Shown here: positions 1 through 6,969 of the stretch, piece by piece | Layout of the letters: each line of letters opens with the position of its first letter | Position numbering within the stretch: position 1 is the stretch's first letter | NCBI GenBank assembly: GCA_024639625.1 | Contig: JAHEIA010000070.1 | Span: forward strand, 1-9,627 | Direction of reading: 5' to 3' | Source: Chromatiales bacterium | GTDB lineage: Bacteria > Pseudomonadota > Gammaproteobacteria > Chromatiales > Chromatiaceae | DNA length: 9,627 bases | Notes under the pieces: generated by a model | Told to the model about the DNA's origin: nothing | The model's database searches: none | What the model saw: only the letters and a program-made list of their open reading frames with translations | Translations under genes and position numbers: made by a program

Positions 1-2865
1 AAAGGTCCAGTCGATATATGCGCAAACCTCGCTCAATGGAATGTCTTCGAATACCCGAACCCCCAACTCAAGGGGCTGCGGAGGCGCATAACGCGTCCAA
101 TCGATTCGCGTCGGGTTGCTTCGCGCCCGATCCAGAGAAACCAGATCCGCCTCTACGTCCCTGTTCGCGCGGCGCTCTCTTATGGCGCGGTATTCGTCGG
201 CAATTGCCCCGAGGAATACCGGCCTCTGATCGTCGGAGAGCAGGTGCGCCGCTACGCCCACCGCGCGGGAAGCGTCGGCCACGTAAACCACGCCATGCGC
301 GTACTGCGGCTCGATGCGCACCGCCGTATGCGCCTTCGAGGTCGTGGCGCCGCCGATCATCAAGGGTATCTGGTAGCCCTGGCGCTGCATCTCCTTTGCC
401 AGGTGCACCATTTCGTCGAGCGACGGCGTAATCAATCCCGACAGGCCGATGATATCGACCTGCTTCTCCTTTGCTTGGCGCAGGATGAGGTCCGCCGGAA
501 CCATCACCCCCAGGTCGACCACCTCGTAATTGTTGCACTGGAGCACCACGGCAACGATGTTCTTGCCGATGTCATGTACGTCCCCCTTGACCGTTGCCAG
601 CAGGATCCGACCGTTCGACCGGGCTGCGGATTCGGCCTTCTCCGCCTCTAGAAATGGCTGCAGATAGGCCACGGCCTTCTTCATAACACGCGCTGACTTC
701 ACCACTTGGGGCAAAAACATCTTACCGGCGCCGAACAGGTCTCCCACCACGTTCATGCCGTCCATAAGCGGGCCTTCGATTACCTTCAAGGGGCGCCCAA
801 GCTCATGCCTGGCCTGTTCTGCGTCTGCCTCGATGAACTCCGTGATACCCTTCACCAGGGCATGCTCGATGCGTTTTCCCACCGGCTGGTCGCGCCAAAC
901 TGCGTTGTCTCTGGCCTCCTCCGGGGCTCCGTCGGCCCGGTATTTCGGTGCCAGCTCGATCAGCCGGTCTGTCGCTTCGGCGCCGCGATTCAGGATCACG
1001 TTCTCCACCGCCTGCCGCAGATCCAGCGGCAACTCGTCGTACACCGCGAGTTGCCCCGCGTTAACGATGCCCATATCCATTCCTGCCTTGATCGCGTGAT
1101 ACAGGAATACGGAGTGGATCGCCTCTCGCACGGTGTTGTTACCGCGGAACGAGAAGGAGACGTTCGAGACCCCACCGGACACCAGGGCGTGCGGCAGCGT
1201 CTGCTTGATCCTCCGCGTCGCCTCGATAAAATCGACGCCATAATTGCGATGTTCCTCGATGCCGGTCGCGACTGCGAAGATATTGGGATCGAAGATGATG
1301 TCCGCGGCCGGGAAACCAACTTGTTCGACAAGTATCTTGTACGCACGGGTACATATTTCGACCTTGCGCGCCGCGGTATCCGCCTGTCCCTGCTCGTCGA
1401 AAGCCATGACGATCACCGCGGCCCCGTAGCGGCGCACCAACTCCGCCTGCTCGCGGAAACGCTCCACTCCCTCCTTGAGCGAGATGGAGTTGACGATTCC
1501 CTTGCCCTGAAGGCACTGCAGGCCGGCTTCGATCACGCTCCATTTGGACGAATCGACCATTACCGGGACCTTGGCGATGTCCGGCTCGGCGGACGCCAGG
1601 TCGAGAAACCTTGCCATCGCGGCCGCGGAATCGAGCATCCCCTCGTCCATGTTTACGTCGATCACTTGGGCGCCGTTCTCCACCTGTTCCCGGCAGACAT
1701 CCAGGGCCTGCTCGTAGTCGCCCTCCAGGATCAAGCGCTTGAAACGGGCGGATCCCGTCACGTTGGCCCGCTCGCCAACATTGACAAAAAGGGAATCAGG
1801 CAAGATGTTGCAGGCCTCCAGCCCGGCAAGCCGGCAACCCGGCGTGGGCCGAGGCAGGCGCCGCGGAGGCTGGTTCGCCACCGCCTGCGCGATGCTTTGG
1901 ATATGTTCGGGAGTCGTCCCACAGCATCCGCCGACGATATTGACTAAGCCGCTGTTGGCCCACTCCGCGATCTCGTCTGCCATGTCAACCGGCGTCAGAT
2001 CGTAGCCACCCATTTCGTTGGGCAGACCCGCGTTCGGATGGGCGGAAACATAAGCTTCGCTGATGCGGCTGAGTTCCGCCACGTACTGGCGCAACTCGTA
2101 TGGGCCCAAGGCACAATTGAGGCCCAGGGACAGCGGCCGCGCATGACGCAGGGAATTGTAGAAAGCTTCGGTGGTCTGCCCGGTCAGCGTCCGCCCAGAC
2201 TGGTCGGTGATGGTTCCCGAGATCATGAGCGGGAGGCGAACCCTGTCCTCGACGAATACTTGTTCGCAGGCAAAGATCGCTGCCTTGGCGTTCAAGGTAT
2301 CGAAGATCGTCTCGATCAAGAGCAGGTCCGAGCCCCCGGCGATCAGCCCCCGGGCCGCCTCCGAGTAGGCCGCCACAAGCTCTGCAAACCGGATATTACG
2401 AAACCCCGGATCGTTCACGTCCGGCGAGATGCTCGCGGTCCGGTTGGTCGGCCCGAGCACGCCTGCTACGAATCGTGGTTTCTCACGGGTTGCATATCGC
2501 TCCGCTGCCTCCCGGGCAAGCCGGGCCGCCGTTTCATTGAGCTCGAACGCGAGGTCCTGCATCGCATAATCCGCCAGGGACACCCGGTTGGAGTTGAAAG
2601 TGTTGGTCTCCAGGATATCAGCGCCGGCCTCGAGGTACGCCTCGTGGATGCCGCGGATCAGATCAGGCTGCGTGATCACCAGCAGATCGTTATTACCTTT
2701 GAGATCCTGCGGCCAATCGGCGAAACGCTCTCCCCGGTAATCGCTCTCTGCAAGCCCGTGGCGCTGGATCATGGTTCCCATGGCGCCGTCCAGAACCAGG
2801 ATGCGGTGGCGCAGGGCCTGCGCGATCAAGCTGTTCTCTAGTTCGGGGTACATCGACTCGACCAT
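1..2865 (-). CDS. metH: Cobalamin-dependent methionine synthase (5-methyltetrahydrofolate--homocysteine methyltransferase), C-terminus beyond the window
   Basis: Transfers the methyl group of 5-methyltetrahydrofolate to homocysteine through a methylcobalamin intermediate, the last step of methionine synthesis, in the cytoplasm. The minus strand is open for 955 codons from ATG 2865 to the left edge with no stop. Domains in order: homocysteine-binding domain (about 20-335; [11 protein letters not shown] near 24, zinc cysteines C251 in GLNCALGP and C314/C315 in GGCCGTTP); pterin-binding domain (about 358-630; [30 protein letters not shown]); cobalamin cap domain (about 655-745; [17 protein letters not shown]); B12 Rossmann domain with GDVHDIGKN, where H764 is the lower cobalt ligand. 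The sequence stops at IDWTF, where the AdoMet-binding reactivation domain begins; E. coli MetH has about 1227 residues, so roughly 270-290 are outside. ATG 2865 was chosen because AGG lies 8 bases upstream; ATG 2853 is an in-frame alternative. All key residues are present, so identity is near certain. Confidence 0.97.
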   Translation of the reverse strand, partial: MVESMYPELENSLIAQALRHRILVLDGAMGTMIQRHGLAESDYRGERFADWPQDLKGNNDLLVITQPDLIRGIHEAYLEAGADILETNTFNSNRVSLADYAMQDLAFELNETAARLAREAAERYATREKPRFVAGVLGPTNRTASISPDVNDPGFRNIRFAELVAAYSEAARGLIAGGSDLLLIETIFDTLNAKAAIFACEQVFVEDRVRLPLMISGTITDQSGRTLTGQTTEAFYNSLRHARPLSLGLNCALGPYELRQYVAELSRISEAYVSAHPNAGLPNEMGGYDLTPVDMADEIAEWANSGLVNIVGGCCGTTPEHIQSIAQAVANQPPRRLPRPTPGCRLAGLEACNILPDSLFVNVGERANVTGSARFKRLILEGDYEQALDVCREQVENGAQVIDVNMDEGMLDSAAAMARFLDLASAEPDIAKVPVMVDSSKWSVIEAGLQCLQGKGIVNSISLKEGVERFREQAELVRRYGAAVIVMAFDEQGQADTAARKVEICTRAYKILVEQVGFPAADIIFDPNIFAVATGIEEHRNYGVDFIEATRRIKQTLPHALVSGGVSNVSFSFRGNNTVREAIHSVFLYHAIKAGMDMGIVNAGQLAVYDELPLDLRQAVENVILNRGAEATDRLIELAPKYRADGAPEEARDNAVWRDQPVGKRIEHALVKGITEFIEADAEQARHELGRPLKVIEGPLMDGMNVVGDLFGAGKMFLPQVVKSARVMKKAVAYLQPFLEAEKAESAARSNGRILLATVKGDVHDIGKNIVAVVLQCNNYEVVDLGVMVPADLILRQAKEKQVDIIGLSGLITPSLDEMVHLAKEMQRQGYQIPLMIGGATTSKAHTAVRIEPQYAHGVVYVADASRAVGVAAHLLSDDQRPVFLGAIADEYRAIRERRANRDVEADLVSLDRARSNPTRIDWTRYAPPQPLELGVRVFEDIPLSEVCAYIDWTF

Positions 2866-2902
2866 AGGACTGACCTAAGGAGTTATTCCAGCGAAGACGC
2901 CA

Positions 2903-2932
2903 AGTATAAGGATTTGGCGAAGCATGAGCGAA
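2903..2932 (-). promoter_or_regulatory. Possible sigma70-type promoter of metH
   Basis: On the minus strand a good -10 box, TATACT (2908-2903), is preceded at 18 bases by a poor -35 hexamer, TTCGCT (2932-2927). Transcription would begin near 2896, leaving a leader of only about 30 bases before ATG 2865. That is too short for a cobalamin or SAM riboswitch, and I see neither. Only the -10 box is convincing. Confidence 0.35.
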
Positions 2933-3019
2933 CCCGGCGACAAGCGCCGGTACCACCAGGCACGTGGAACGGGCGACGCGAACCGCTTAAGCAGGGCAGG
3001 CGACCTCGCAGACTTCGGG

Positions 3020-3388
3020 TCAGGTGAATCCGCTCCAGGACAATATCAGGCGACTCGACGAGCGCAAGTGGTGAATCAGTATTCCGTAGTAAGCGAGGAA
3101 AGTCAGGATGATCCCGACCACCGCCAGCGCATGGTGGCGAAGCCTCCAGAGCAACATACTACCCAACAGCACGAGGAAAAATTTTGCCAGGGTAAACGCG
3201 ACGGGATGTTCGTAGACCAGCCAGCGCAGGAGAGGATTCGCCTCGGTTGCCAGGCCGGCTCTGACCCAGTAGAGGGTAAACAGCGCGTCCAGGGAATTGA
3301 GCACCAACACCGAAGCGAGCGCCAAGCCCAGGGCTCGGGTGCGCTCTTCGGAGTAGGCCCGCGGCCTGCCGATCGCTGCCACGCGCAA
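3020..3388 (-). CDS. DUF5658-type small membrane protein
   Basis: A 122-residue predicted inner-membrane protein of unknown function. Three hydrophobic segments are visible, at about residues 20-40, 63-82 and 87-107. The first carries NSLDALFT and is followed by ATEANPLLRW; a lysine sits at the start of the second (K69). This pattern of Asn-x-x-Asp in helix one, Glu-x-Asn-Pro after it and a lysine in helix two is what I know from DUF5658 proteins. The only in-frame starts are non-ATG: TTG 3388, directly after a TGA, with GGTGA 8 bases upstream, or GTG 3382. It is co-directional with metH, whose start lies 154 bases downstream of this stop. There is no homologue-level clue to a substrate or partner. 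The coding call is good; the family name is from recall and moderately sure. Confidence 0.75.
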   Translation of the reverse strand: MRVAAIGRPRAYSEERTRALGLALASVLVLNSLDALFTLYWVRAGLATEANPLLRWLVYEHPVAFTLAKFFLVLLGSMLLWRLRHHALAVVGIILTFLAYYGILIHHLRSSSRLILSWSGFT

Positions 3389-3564
3389 TCAGCCCGTCAC
3401 CAGATCGTGAGGACGAGCCTCGGCGGAAAGCCAGGCAAAGGGCTTTGCGCGTTCTGCGGTCTCCAACACCCAACAAACCTCCAACGCAACACACGGCCCC
3501 CCGGGGCAAGCGCCGCAACCCCGATGATAACACCAGGGGCAACCTATGGCGCAGTTCAGACACT

Positions 3565-3599
3565 CCGCTCCCGCGGATCGCTCTTCGCTCCGCGAGCGG
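3565..3599. repeat. Strong inverted repeat (11-bp stem with 2-base bulge)
   Basis: CCGCT (3565-3569) pairs with AGCGG (3595-3599) and CGCGGA (3572-3577) pairs with TCCGCG (3589-3594). CC is bulged on the left arm and the loop is 11 bases. No T-run follows in either direction, so it is not a classical intrinsic terminator. It could be a REP-like element or part of a structured transcript. A second, weaker hairpin follows at 3635-3658 (AACCG/CGGTT plus TCG/CGA with one bulged base). Confidence 0.55.
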
Positions 3600-3765
3600 C
3601 CACACGCGCTCGGGGAGGTATGCGCTTTCCGCTTAACCGTCGAGCCAGCCGAGCGGTTCGCCCAATGCTCGGTCATGCATACGAGCGGGCTCGCACCTAT
3701 GCCCTAGAAGCTGAATCGTCCGGCCGACTGGTTGCCGATAATGAACGGGCAGGGGCGCCGCGCAG

Positions 3766-3798
3766 GCGGAGCCGACGAACATGCCGACCCCGCTCCGC
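3766..3798 (-). terminator. Terminator-like hairpin after the aromatic/glycine-rich gene
   Basis: GCGGAGC (3766-3772) and GCTCCGC (3792-3798) form a perfect 7-bp stem with a 19-base loop, starting 29 bases past the stop of the minus-strand gene at 3827-4156. There is no U-run on the transcript side, so it may instead protect the 3' end of the mRNA or be chance in GC-rich DNA. Confidence 0.25.
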
Positions 3799-3826
3799 GA
3801 GCCCGCCCCGCTGACAGATCATGGCC

Positions 3827-4156
3827 TCACTTCTCCGATTTTACCTCCGGCGCTTGCACCTGAGGGGTAACGACCACGCTTGGCGGCAACGGAACGCCAT
3901 ACGGCAATCCGAGATAAGGGTAACCCCAGGCCGGGTAGTGCCAAGCGTATCGACGCCACCACGGCCGGCGCCAATAGCCCGCTCCATACCAGGGCCGGTG
4001 CCAGTAGCCCGGCCCCCACCAAGAACCACCTCCTGCACCGAACCCGAAGCTGAACCCTCCGCCGCCGAAAAACCAGAATGCCTGGGATTGGGACGGCGTG
4101 GCAAGCATTAGGGTCGTTGCGAACGCCAGGGCAAATACGCTGAGCCAGTTCTTCAC
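3827..4156 (-). CDS. Exported Gly/Trp/Tyr-rich low-complexity protein, sulfur-globule-protein-like
   Basis: A 109-residue protein with a clear Sec signal peptide: MKNW, a hydrophobic core to about residue 20, then TPSQSQA, with likely cleavage after A26. The first 62 mature residues hold about 10 Trp, 8 Tyr, 6 Phe and 16 Gly. They open with FWFFGGGGF and carry an imperfect repeat, GYWHRPW then GYWRRPW. The tail (about 20 residues) is Pro/Val-rich and ends in charged residues. Small exported proteins rich in glycine and aromatic residues form the envelope of sulfur globules in purple sulfur bacteria (SgpA/B/C of Allochromatium), and this one has the same size and composition. That is a resemblance, not proven homology; other aromatic/glycine-rich periplasmic or outer-surface proteins are possible. 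The start is GTG 4156, chosen because AAGGAAGGTGG lies just upstream. It is transcribed divergently from the repeat protein. Confidence 0.7.
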   Translation of the reverse strand: MKNWLSVFALAFATTLMLATPSQSQAFWFFGGGGFSFGFGAGGGSWWGPGYWHRPWYGAGYWRRPWWRRYAWHYPAWGYPYLGLPYGVPLPPSVVVTPQVQAPEVKSEK

Positions 4157-4159
4157 GAT

Positions 4160-4170
4160 CCACCTTCCTT
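4160..4170 (-). promoter_or_regulatory. Strong ribosome binding site fixing a GTG start
   Basis: On the minus strand AAGGAAGGTGG lies immediately before GTG 4156, with AAGGAAGG ending 6 bases and GGTGG 3 bases from the start codon. It is the best Shine-Dalgarno sequence in the window and decides the start of the aromatic/glycine-rich protein, suggesting high translation. Confidence 0.7.
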
Positions 4171-4374
4171 TCCTTGCGCGAAGGATTGTCGCCCGGCACT
4201 CTCCCTAATAAGCAGTTTAGTCTTTTCTAATTGATTTTGCCGCGGATACCCCATCGAATCCGTTGCTAAGCAGCACAAAGAATTGCCTGATTACTCCTGG
4301 AGTTAAACCGGGCTCCCCGGGTGAACCAACCTGCCTTTGGGTAGCGCATCCGGGACGAGGCTGCGGTGTACGCG

Positions 4375-4436
4375 GTGCACACGTCCCTGTAGCTCGACTG
4401 CGACATCCCTGCCGCAGACGCTCCTGCAAGCCCACC
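4375..4436. repeat. Segment resembling a dispersed gammaproteobacterial intergenic repeat
   Basis: Read on the minus strand it contains GGCTTGCAGGAGCGTCTG, then a short hairpin CTGCG-(10 bases)-CGCAG (4417-4398) and GAGCTACAGGGACGT. The words CAGGGATGT and CAGGGACGT form a direct repeat within it. From recall, near-identical strings recur many times between genes in several gammaproteobacterial genomes, where they often produce spurious short ORFs translating as LQERLRQGCRSRATG; the same residues appear here on the minus strand. The family and its function are not something I can establish from one copy. Confidence 0.45.
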
Positions 4437-4613
4437 CCGGATGCCCACTATTTACATTCATGCCGTTGGCCACTGGGACAATCGCTATGCCTTAATGTCA
4501 GTGTCAATCAGGAAGAATCTATTCATCGTACCGGCTCGGGGTTGGCTGAGAAGTTGCGCCGTCGGGAGCAAGCCATATACTTGGGGACGCACCTCAGGCC
4601 CAGGTCCCGCAGA

Positions 4614-5366
4614 ATGACACAAGTCGCTATCGAACTAGACGGAAAGCGGATCCCCGCTACGGAGATACCCGCGGGCAGCCGCGTCCGGGGGAGCCTGGAT
4701 CTATCGGGCAGTAACCTGCGCCGGCTGCCAAGAAGGCTCAAGGTAGACGGTGACCTGGACCTCTCGCGTACGGACATTGCGACGCTGCCGAAGGATCTCC
4801 AGGTCGGGGGCTCGCTCGATCTTTCCGACTCTTTGTTGCGGCGGCTGCCGAAACGTCTCCGTGTAGAGGGAGACCTGCGTCTTGTCGGATGCCGGATCGA
4901 TGCGCTGCCAAAGGGCCTGCATGTGGGCGGCAATCTCGACCTACGGGCGACCTCTGTCGCCGCGTTGCCGAAAGGGCTCTTTGTCGGCGGAGACCTAGAT
5001 CTGTCCGGTTCCGAAATCGACCGATTTCCTCCCCATGTGCATGTCGGGGGCAACCTTTATCTCGCGGGATCCGCTGTCACAAAGCTACCGGACAAGCTGG
5101 ATATCGGCGGCGGCCTGGATCTTTCGGCAACTCGGGTACGGGCTCTCCCGCGCGGTCTTCGTGTCGGTGCTTGGCTCAACCTCGTGGGTACGGCGCTGAC
5201 CGGATTGCCCAAGGGGCTGCGCGTTCCAGGTTGGCTCGACTTACGGGGCACCGATGTCAAGAAGCTGCCCAAATCCCTGCGCGTCGGTGGCAATCTTTAT
5301 ATCGCGGGCAGTGGGGTGGGGAGCCTACCCGAGGGGCTCCGGGTCGGGGGATCCATCGACCAGTGA
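4614..5366 (+). CDS. Leucine-rich-repeat-like protein with eleven 20-residue repeats
   Basis: A 250-residue protein of unknown function. After 22 N-terminal residues (MTQVAIELDGKRIPATEIPAGS) come eleven uninterrupted 20-residue units (residues 23-242) and an 8-residue partial unit, RVGGSIDQ. The consensus is about RVGGNLDLSGTxIxxLPKGL. Leu/Val/Ile positions and the glycines recur in every unit, and the period never slips, so it should fold as a regular solenoid. The LPxxL plus LDL core is leucine-rich-repeat-like, with a 20-residue period as in the bacterial IpaH/SspH repeats, but here a GG pair replaces part of the usual motif. No signal peptide, membrane segment or catalytic domain is visible, suggesting a cytosolic binding protein. 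ATG 4614 was chosen because the repeat cap begins there; its Shine-Dalgarno (CAGG) is weak, and TTG 4581 is an in-frame alternative. The phosphodiesterase gene follows after 99 bases. Confidence 0.85.
   Translation: MTQVAIELDGKRIPATEIPAGSRVRGSLDLSGSNLRRLPRRLKVDGDLDLSRTDIATLPKDLQVGGSLDLSDSLLRRLPKRLRVEGDLRLVGCRIDALPKGLHVGGNLDLRATSVAALPKGLFVGGDLDLSGSEIDRFPPHVHVGGNLYLAGSAVTKLPDKLDIGGGLDLSATRVRALPRGLRVGAWLNLVGTALTGLPKGLRVPGWLDLRGTDVKKLPKSLRVGGNLYIAGSGVGSLPEGLRVGGSIDQ
4680..5363 (+). repeat. Tandem 60-bp coding repeats, eleven full copies plus a partial one
   Basis: Each 60-base unit encodes one 20-residue repeat; full units run from 4680 to 5339 and the partial one to 5363. Copies are diverged at the DNA level, more conserved in the stretch coding VGG-LDL than in the variable positions. 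This implies old duplication with maintained protein pattern rather than a recent expansion. Confidence 0.85.
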
Positions 5367-5399
5367 CGGGCCGCTTGGGAGCGTGCGGCGCGCGCCCCT

Positions 5400-5444
5400 A
5401 TCTCCGCTCGGAGATCTGGGCCGCATTACCTCGGGAATTTTTTT
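5400..5444 (+). terminator. Possible weak terminator after the repeat protein
   Basis: A perfect 6-bp stem, ATCTCC/GGAGAT (5400-5415, 4-base loop), lies 34 bases past the stop. A run of seven T (5438-5444) follows 22 bases later, preceded by only a 3-bp CCG/CGG stem. The distance between hairpin and T-run is unusual for an intrinsic terminator, so read-through into the phosphodiesterase gene is plausible. Confidence 0.25.
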
Positions 5445-5465
5445 GCCCTGCAAGCGCCCTTTCCC

Positions 5466-6647
5466 ATGCCTGAACTCCTGTCGACTCTACGCAAACCGGA
5501 CTACTCCGGGGGCAGCATCGTCAACCTGATGAGCTCGCTGCTTGCGGCCTTTGGCTCCGAGGCGAGCCCATATCCGCCGTTGCGGTCATTGCAACCGGAG
5601 CGTATCCAAGGCTTCCGCAACACCATCCTGCTGGTGATAGACGGCTTGGGGTACGAATACCTTCGCACGCGCGGAGCCGGAAGTTTCTTGGAACAACGAC
5701 TGGAAGGCCGTATGACGTCGGTCTATCCACCAACGACAGCCACCGCCATCCCGACGTTCTTCACTGGATACGCCCCCCTGCAACACGGTTTTACCGGCTG
5801 GTTCAGTTACTTCCGAGAACTCGCCTGTACGCTCGCGGTGCTGCCATTCCGGCCCCGATGCGGCGGCGTATCGTTGGCACAGACAGGGATCGAGCCGCGT
5901 TCTCTGAGCGGAGTCGGTACCGTATTCGAACGCATGCACGCCCACTCCTTCGTCGTCGCACCGGACTGGATCGCCAGGTCGGATTTCAATACTAGCTTCA
6001 GCGCCGGAGCGGAGATTCGCGGATACCAGACCCTGCAGCAGATGGCGGACACCATCCGATCCTGTGTCACCCACACCCAGGAGCCAACCTATGTCTACGC
6101 CTACTGGCCCGAGTACGACAAGCTGGCGCATCGATTCGGCGTCAGCGGCGATCCTGTTGCCCGTCATTTCGCGCAACTCGACGCCGCACTCTGCTCTCTA
6201 GCGCGGACACTGCGCGGCAGCGACAGCTGTTTGATTGTCACCGCAGATCATGGCTTCATCGACACCAACCCGCAGCACCAACTGCTGTTGGAGCAGCACC
6301 CCGGACTCGGCGAGACCCTGCGGCTGCCGTTGAGCGGCGAACCGAGGACCGCTTACTGCTACGTGCGCCCGGACCAGCGAGACGCTTTCGAACAGTACGC
6401 AAACAGGGAGCTAGCAGACTATGCGATCGCCTTGCCAAGCGGGGAGTTTGCGACACTCGGTTTCTTGGGCCTCGGAGAAGCCCACCCCGGCCTTATGGAC
6501 CGGGTCGGAGACTACGTGTTGCTCATGCAGTCCGATTATGTACTCAAAGACTGGATCCTCGGGGAGACCCCTTATATCCACTACGGTGTTCACGGCGGGG
6601 GAAGCGCCGAAGAGCTCTACGTGCCGCTGGTTGTGATCGCCGACTAG
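5466..6647 (+). CDS. Alkaline-phosphatase-superfamily phosphodiesterase / nucleotide pyrophosphatase (type I phosphodiesterase family)
   Basis: A 393-residue cytoplasmic metal-dependent hydrolase; the family cleaves phosphomonoester or phosphodiester bonds using a threonine nucleophile and two metal ions, usually zinc. Visible motifs: ILLVIDGLG (metal ligand D59); SVYPPTTATAIPTFFTG, where T91 aligns with the nucleophile nine residues before the TG; YAYWPEYDKLAHRFG (D218, H222); LIVTADHGFID (D261, H262); and YGVHGGGS near the C-terminus (H376). Every ligand position expected of the family is filled, so it should be active. No signal peptide or membrane segment is seen. ATG 5466 was chosen because PDYSGGSIVNLM at residues 11-22 looks like a conserved N-terminus and would be partly lost with the next start at 5527; the Shine-Dalgarno is poor. 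It lies between the repeat protein and pyk, all co-directional. Substrate cannot be read from sequence; NPP-like, phosphonoacetate-hydrolase-like or general phosphoesterase activity are all possible. Confidence 0.9.
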   Translation: MPELLSTLRKPDYSGGSIVNLMSSLLAAFGSEASPYPPLRSLQPERIQGFRNTILLVIDGLGYEYLRTRGAGSFLEQRLEGRMTSVYPPTTATAIPTFFTGYAPLQHGFTGWFSYFRELACTLAVLPFRPRCGGVSLAQTGIEPRSLSGVGTVFERMHAHSFVVAPDWIARSDFNTSFSAGAEIRGYQTLQQMADTIRSCVTHTQEPTYVYAYWPEYDKLAHRFGVSGDPVARHFAQLDAALCSLARTLRGSDSCLIVTADHGFIDTNPQHQLLLEQHPGLGETLRLPLSGEPRTAYCYVRPDQRDAFEQYANRELADYAIALPSGEFATLGFLGLGEAHPGLMDRVGDYVLLMQSDYVLKDWILGETPYIHYGVHGGGSAEELYVPLVVIAD

Positions 6648-6764
6648 AATACAACCCCGTGCCAGTGCGGTGTAGGCGACCCGACAGCCAGCCCGCTCGG
6701 TCCGCCCGCGAACCGGGCGCCCGGCATCGGGTACCCAGACACTCGGGCGTCGATTCTGCCGCAC

Positions 6765-6794
6765 CTGACCTAGGGTCGAGCGGTGCTGTACAAT
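6765..6794 (+). promoter_or_regulatory. Sigma70-type promoter of pyk
   Basis: CTGACC (6765-6770) matches the -35 consensus at 4 of 6 positions and TACAAT (6789-6794) the -10 at 5 of 6, with an 18-base spacer. Transcription would begin near 6801, giving a leader of about 218 bases before the pyk start. It is the clearest promoter in the window. Confidence 0.6.
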
Positions 6795-6798
6795 CTGT

Positions 6799-6843
6799 CG
6801 GCCCGTTTCCCGTTCGGCGGACACCGTCCGGGAAAATGGGCCG
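6799..6843 (+). promoter_or_regulatory. 13-bp hairpin at the predicted 5' end of the pyk mRNA
   Basis: CGGCCC (6799-6804) pairs with GGGCCG (6838-6843) and TTTCCCG (6806-6812) with CGGGAAA (6829-6835), separated by a small internal loop (G opposite AT). The 16-base apical loop can form an extra CGG/CCG pair set. It lacks a T-run, so it is not a standard terminator. Its position right at the predicted start of transcription suggests an mRNA-stabilising 5' stem-loop, a regulatory leader, or an operator in DNA. If the promoter call is wrong it could instead belong to the end of the upstream transcript. Confidence 0.6.
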
Positions 6844-6955
6844 CCGAGCCCGCATCGCTTGCTGTTGCTGTCGTTCCGCTTGGACTGCCTCTCCCGGGGC
6901 GCGCTTCGGCAGATCAGGGAACCGCAGGCAAGAACCCGGGCAAACCGCCACCCCG

Positions 6956-6969
6956 ATCGGCCGGCCGAT
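6956..6969. promoter_or_regulatory. Perfect 14-bp palindrome in the pyk leader
   Basis: ATCGGCCGGCCGAT reads the same on both strands and lies 49 bases upstream of the pyk start codon. A dyad of this size suits a dimeric regulator, but no known operator is recognised and GC-rich palindromes arise easily by chance here. Confidence 0.3.

Larger units (their letters stand above)
3389..3826. other. Gene-poor interval of 438 bases
   Basis: No convincing gene is visible between the DUF5658 protein and the aromatic/glycine-rich protein. Open frames exist on both strands, but their translations are rich in Arg, Ala, Pro and Ser, lack hydrophobic or domain-like pattern and have no good ribosome binding site, as expected for shadow frames in GC-rich DNA. 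I see no tRNA cloverleaf, tmRNA or 4.5S RNA core. What stands out are three inverted repeats, at 3565-3599, 3635-3658 and 3766-3798. Confidence 0.6.
4157..4613. other. Intergenic region of 457 bases between divergent genes
   Basis: Apart from the ribosome binding site at 4160-4170, it holds an AT-rich tract at about 4204-4240 that is the likeliest promoter area for the minus-strand gene, though no clean -35/-10 pair is seen, and a repeat-like segment at about 4375-4436. An open frame runs through 4263-4613 in phase with the repeat protein, but its translation has no repeat pattern or recognisable domain, so I treat it as non-coding. A TTGGCC at about 4465 followed by TATGCC/CTTAAT is a weak promoter candidate for the plus-strand gene. 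Confidence 0.5.

Noticed and set aside
706..1947. Long plus-strand open frame of 413 codons
   Set aside because: It lies entirely antisense to metH, which shows every expected motif in an uninterrupted minus-strand frame; the His/Arg/Asp-rich translation is typical of an antisense shadow in GC-rich DNA.
3389..3676. Minus-strand 95-codon frame with a cysteine-rich stretch (CLNCAIGCPWCYHRGCGAC)
   Set aside because: It ends in a TGA touching the TTG start of the DUF5658 gene, which looks like coupling, but it has no ribosome binding site, the cysteines fit no known cluster motif and the rest is Ser/Arg/Ala-rich shadow-type sequence.
2924..3814. Plus-strand open frame of 296 codons
   Set aside because: Antisense to the DUF5658 gene and extending into the gene-poor gap; the translation is Arg/Gln/Gly-rich without domains or hydrophobic pattern.
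4263..4613. N-terminal extension of the repeat protein by 117 codons
   Set aside because: No repeat, signal or domain in the extension, and it crosses a probable intergenic repeat; the natural N-terminal cap begins at 4614.
4680..5363. CRISPR-like or satellite array suggested by 60-base periodicity
   Set aside because: The units are diverged, contiguous and fully in frame, with no spacers; they are protein-coding repeats.
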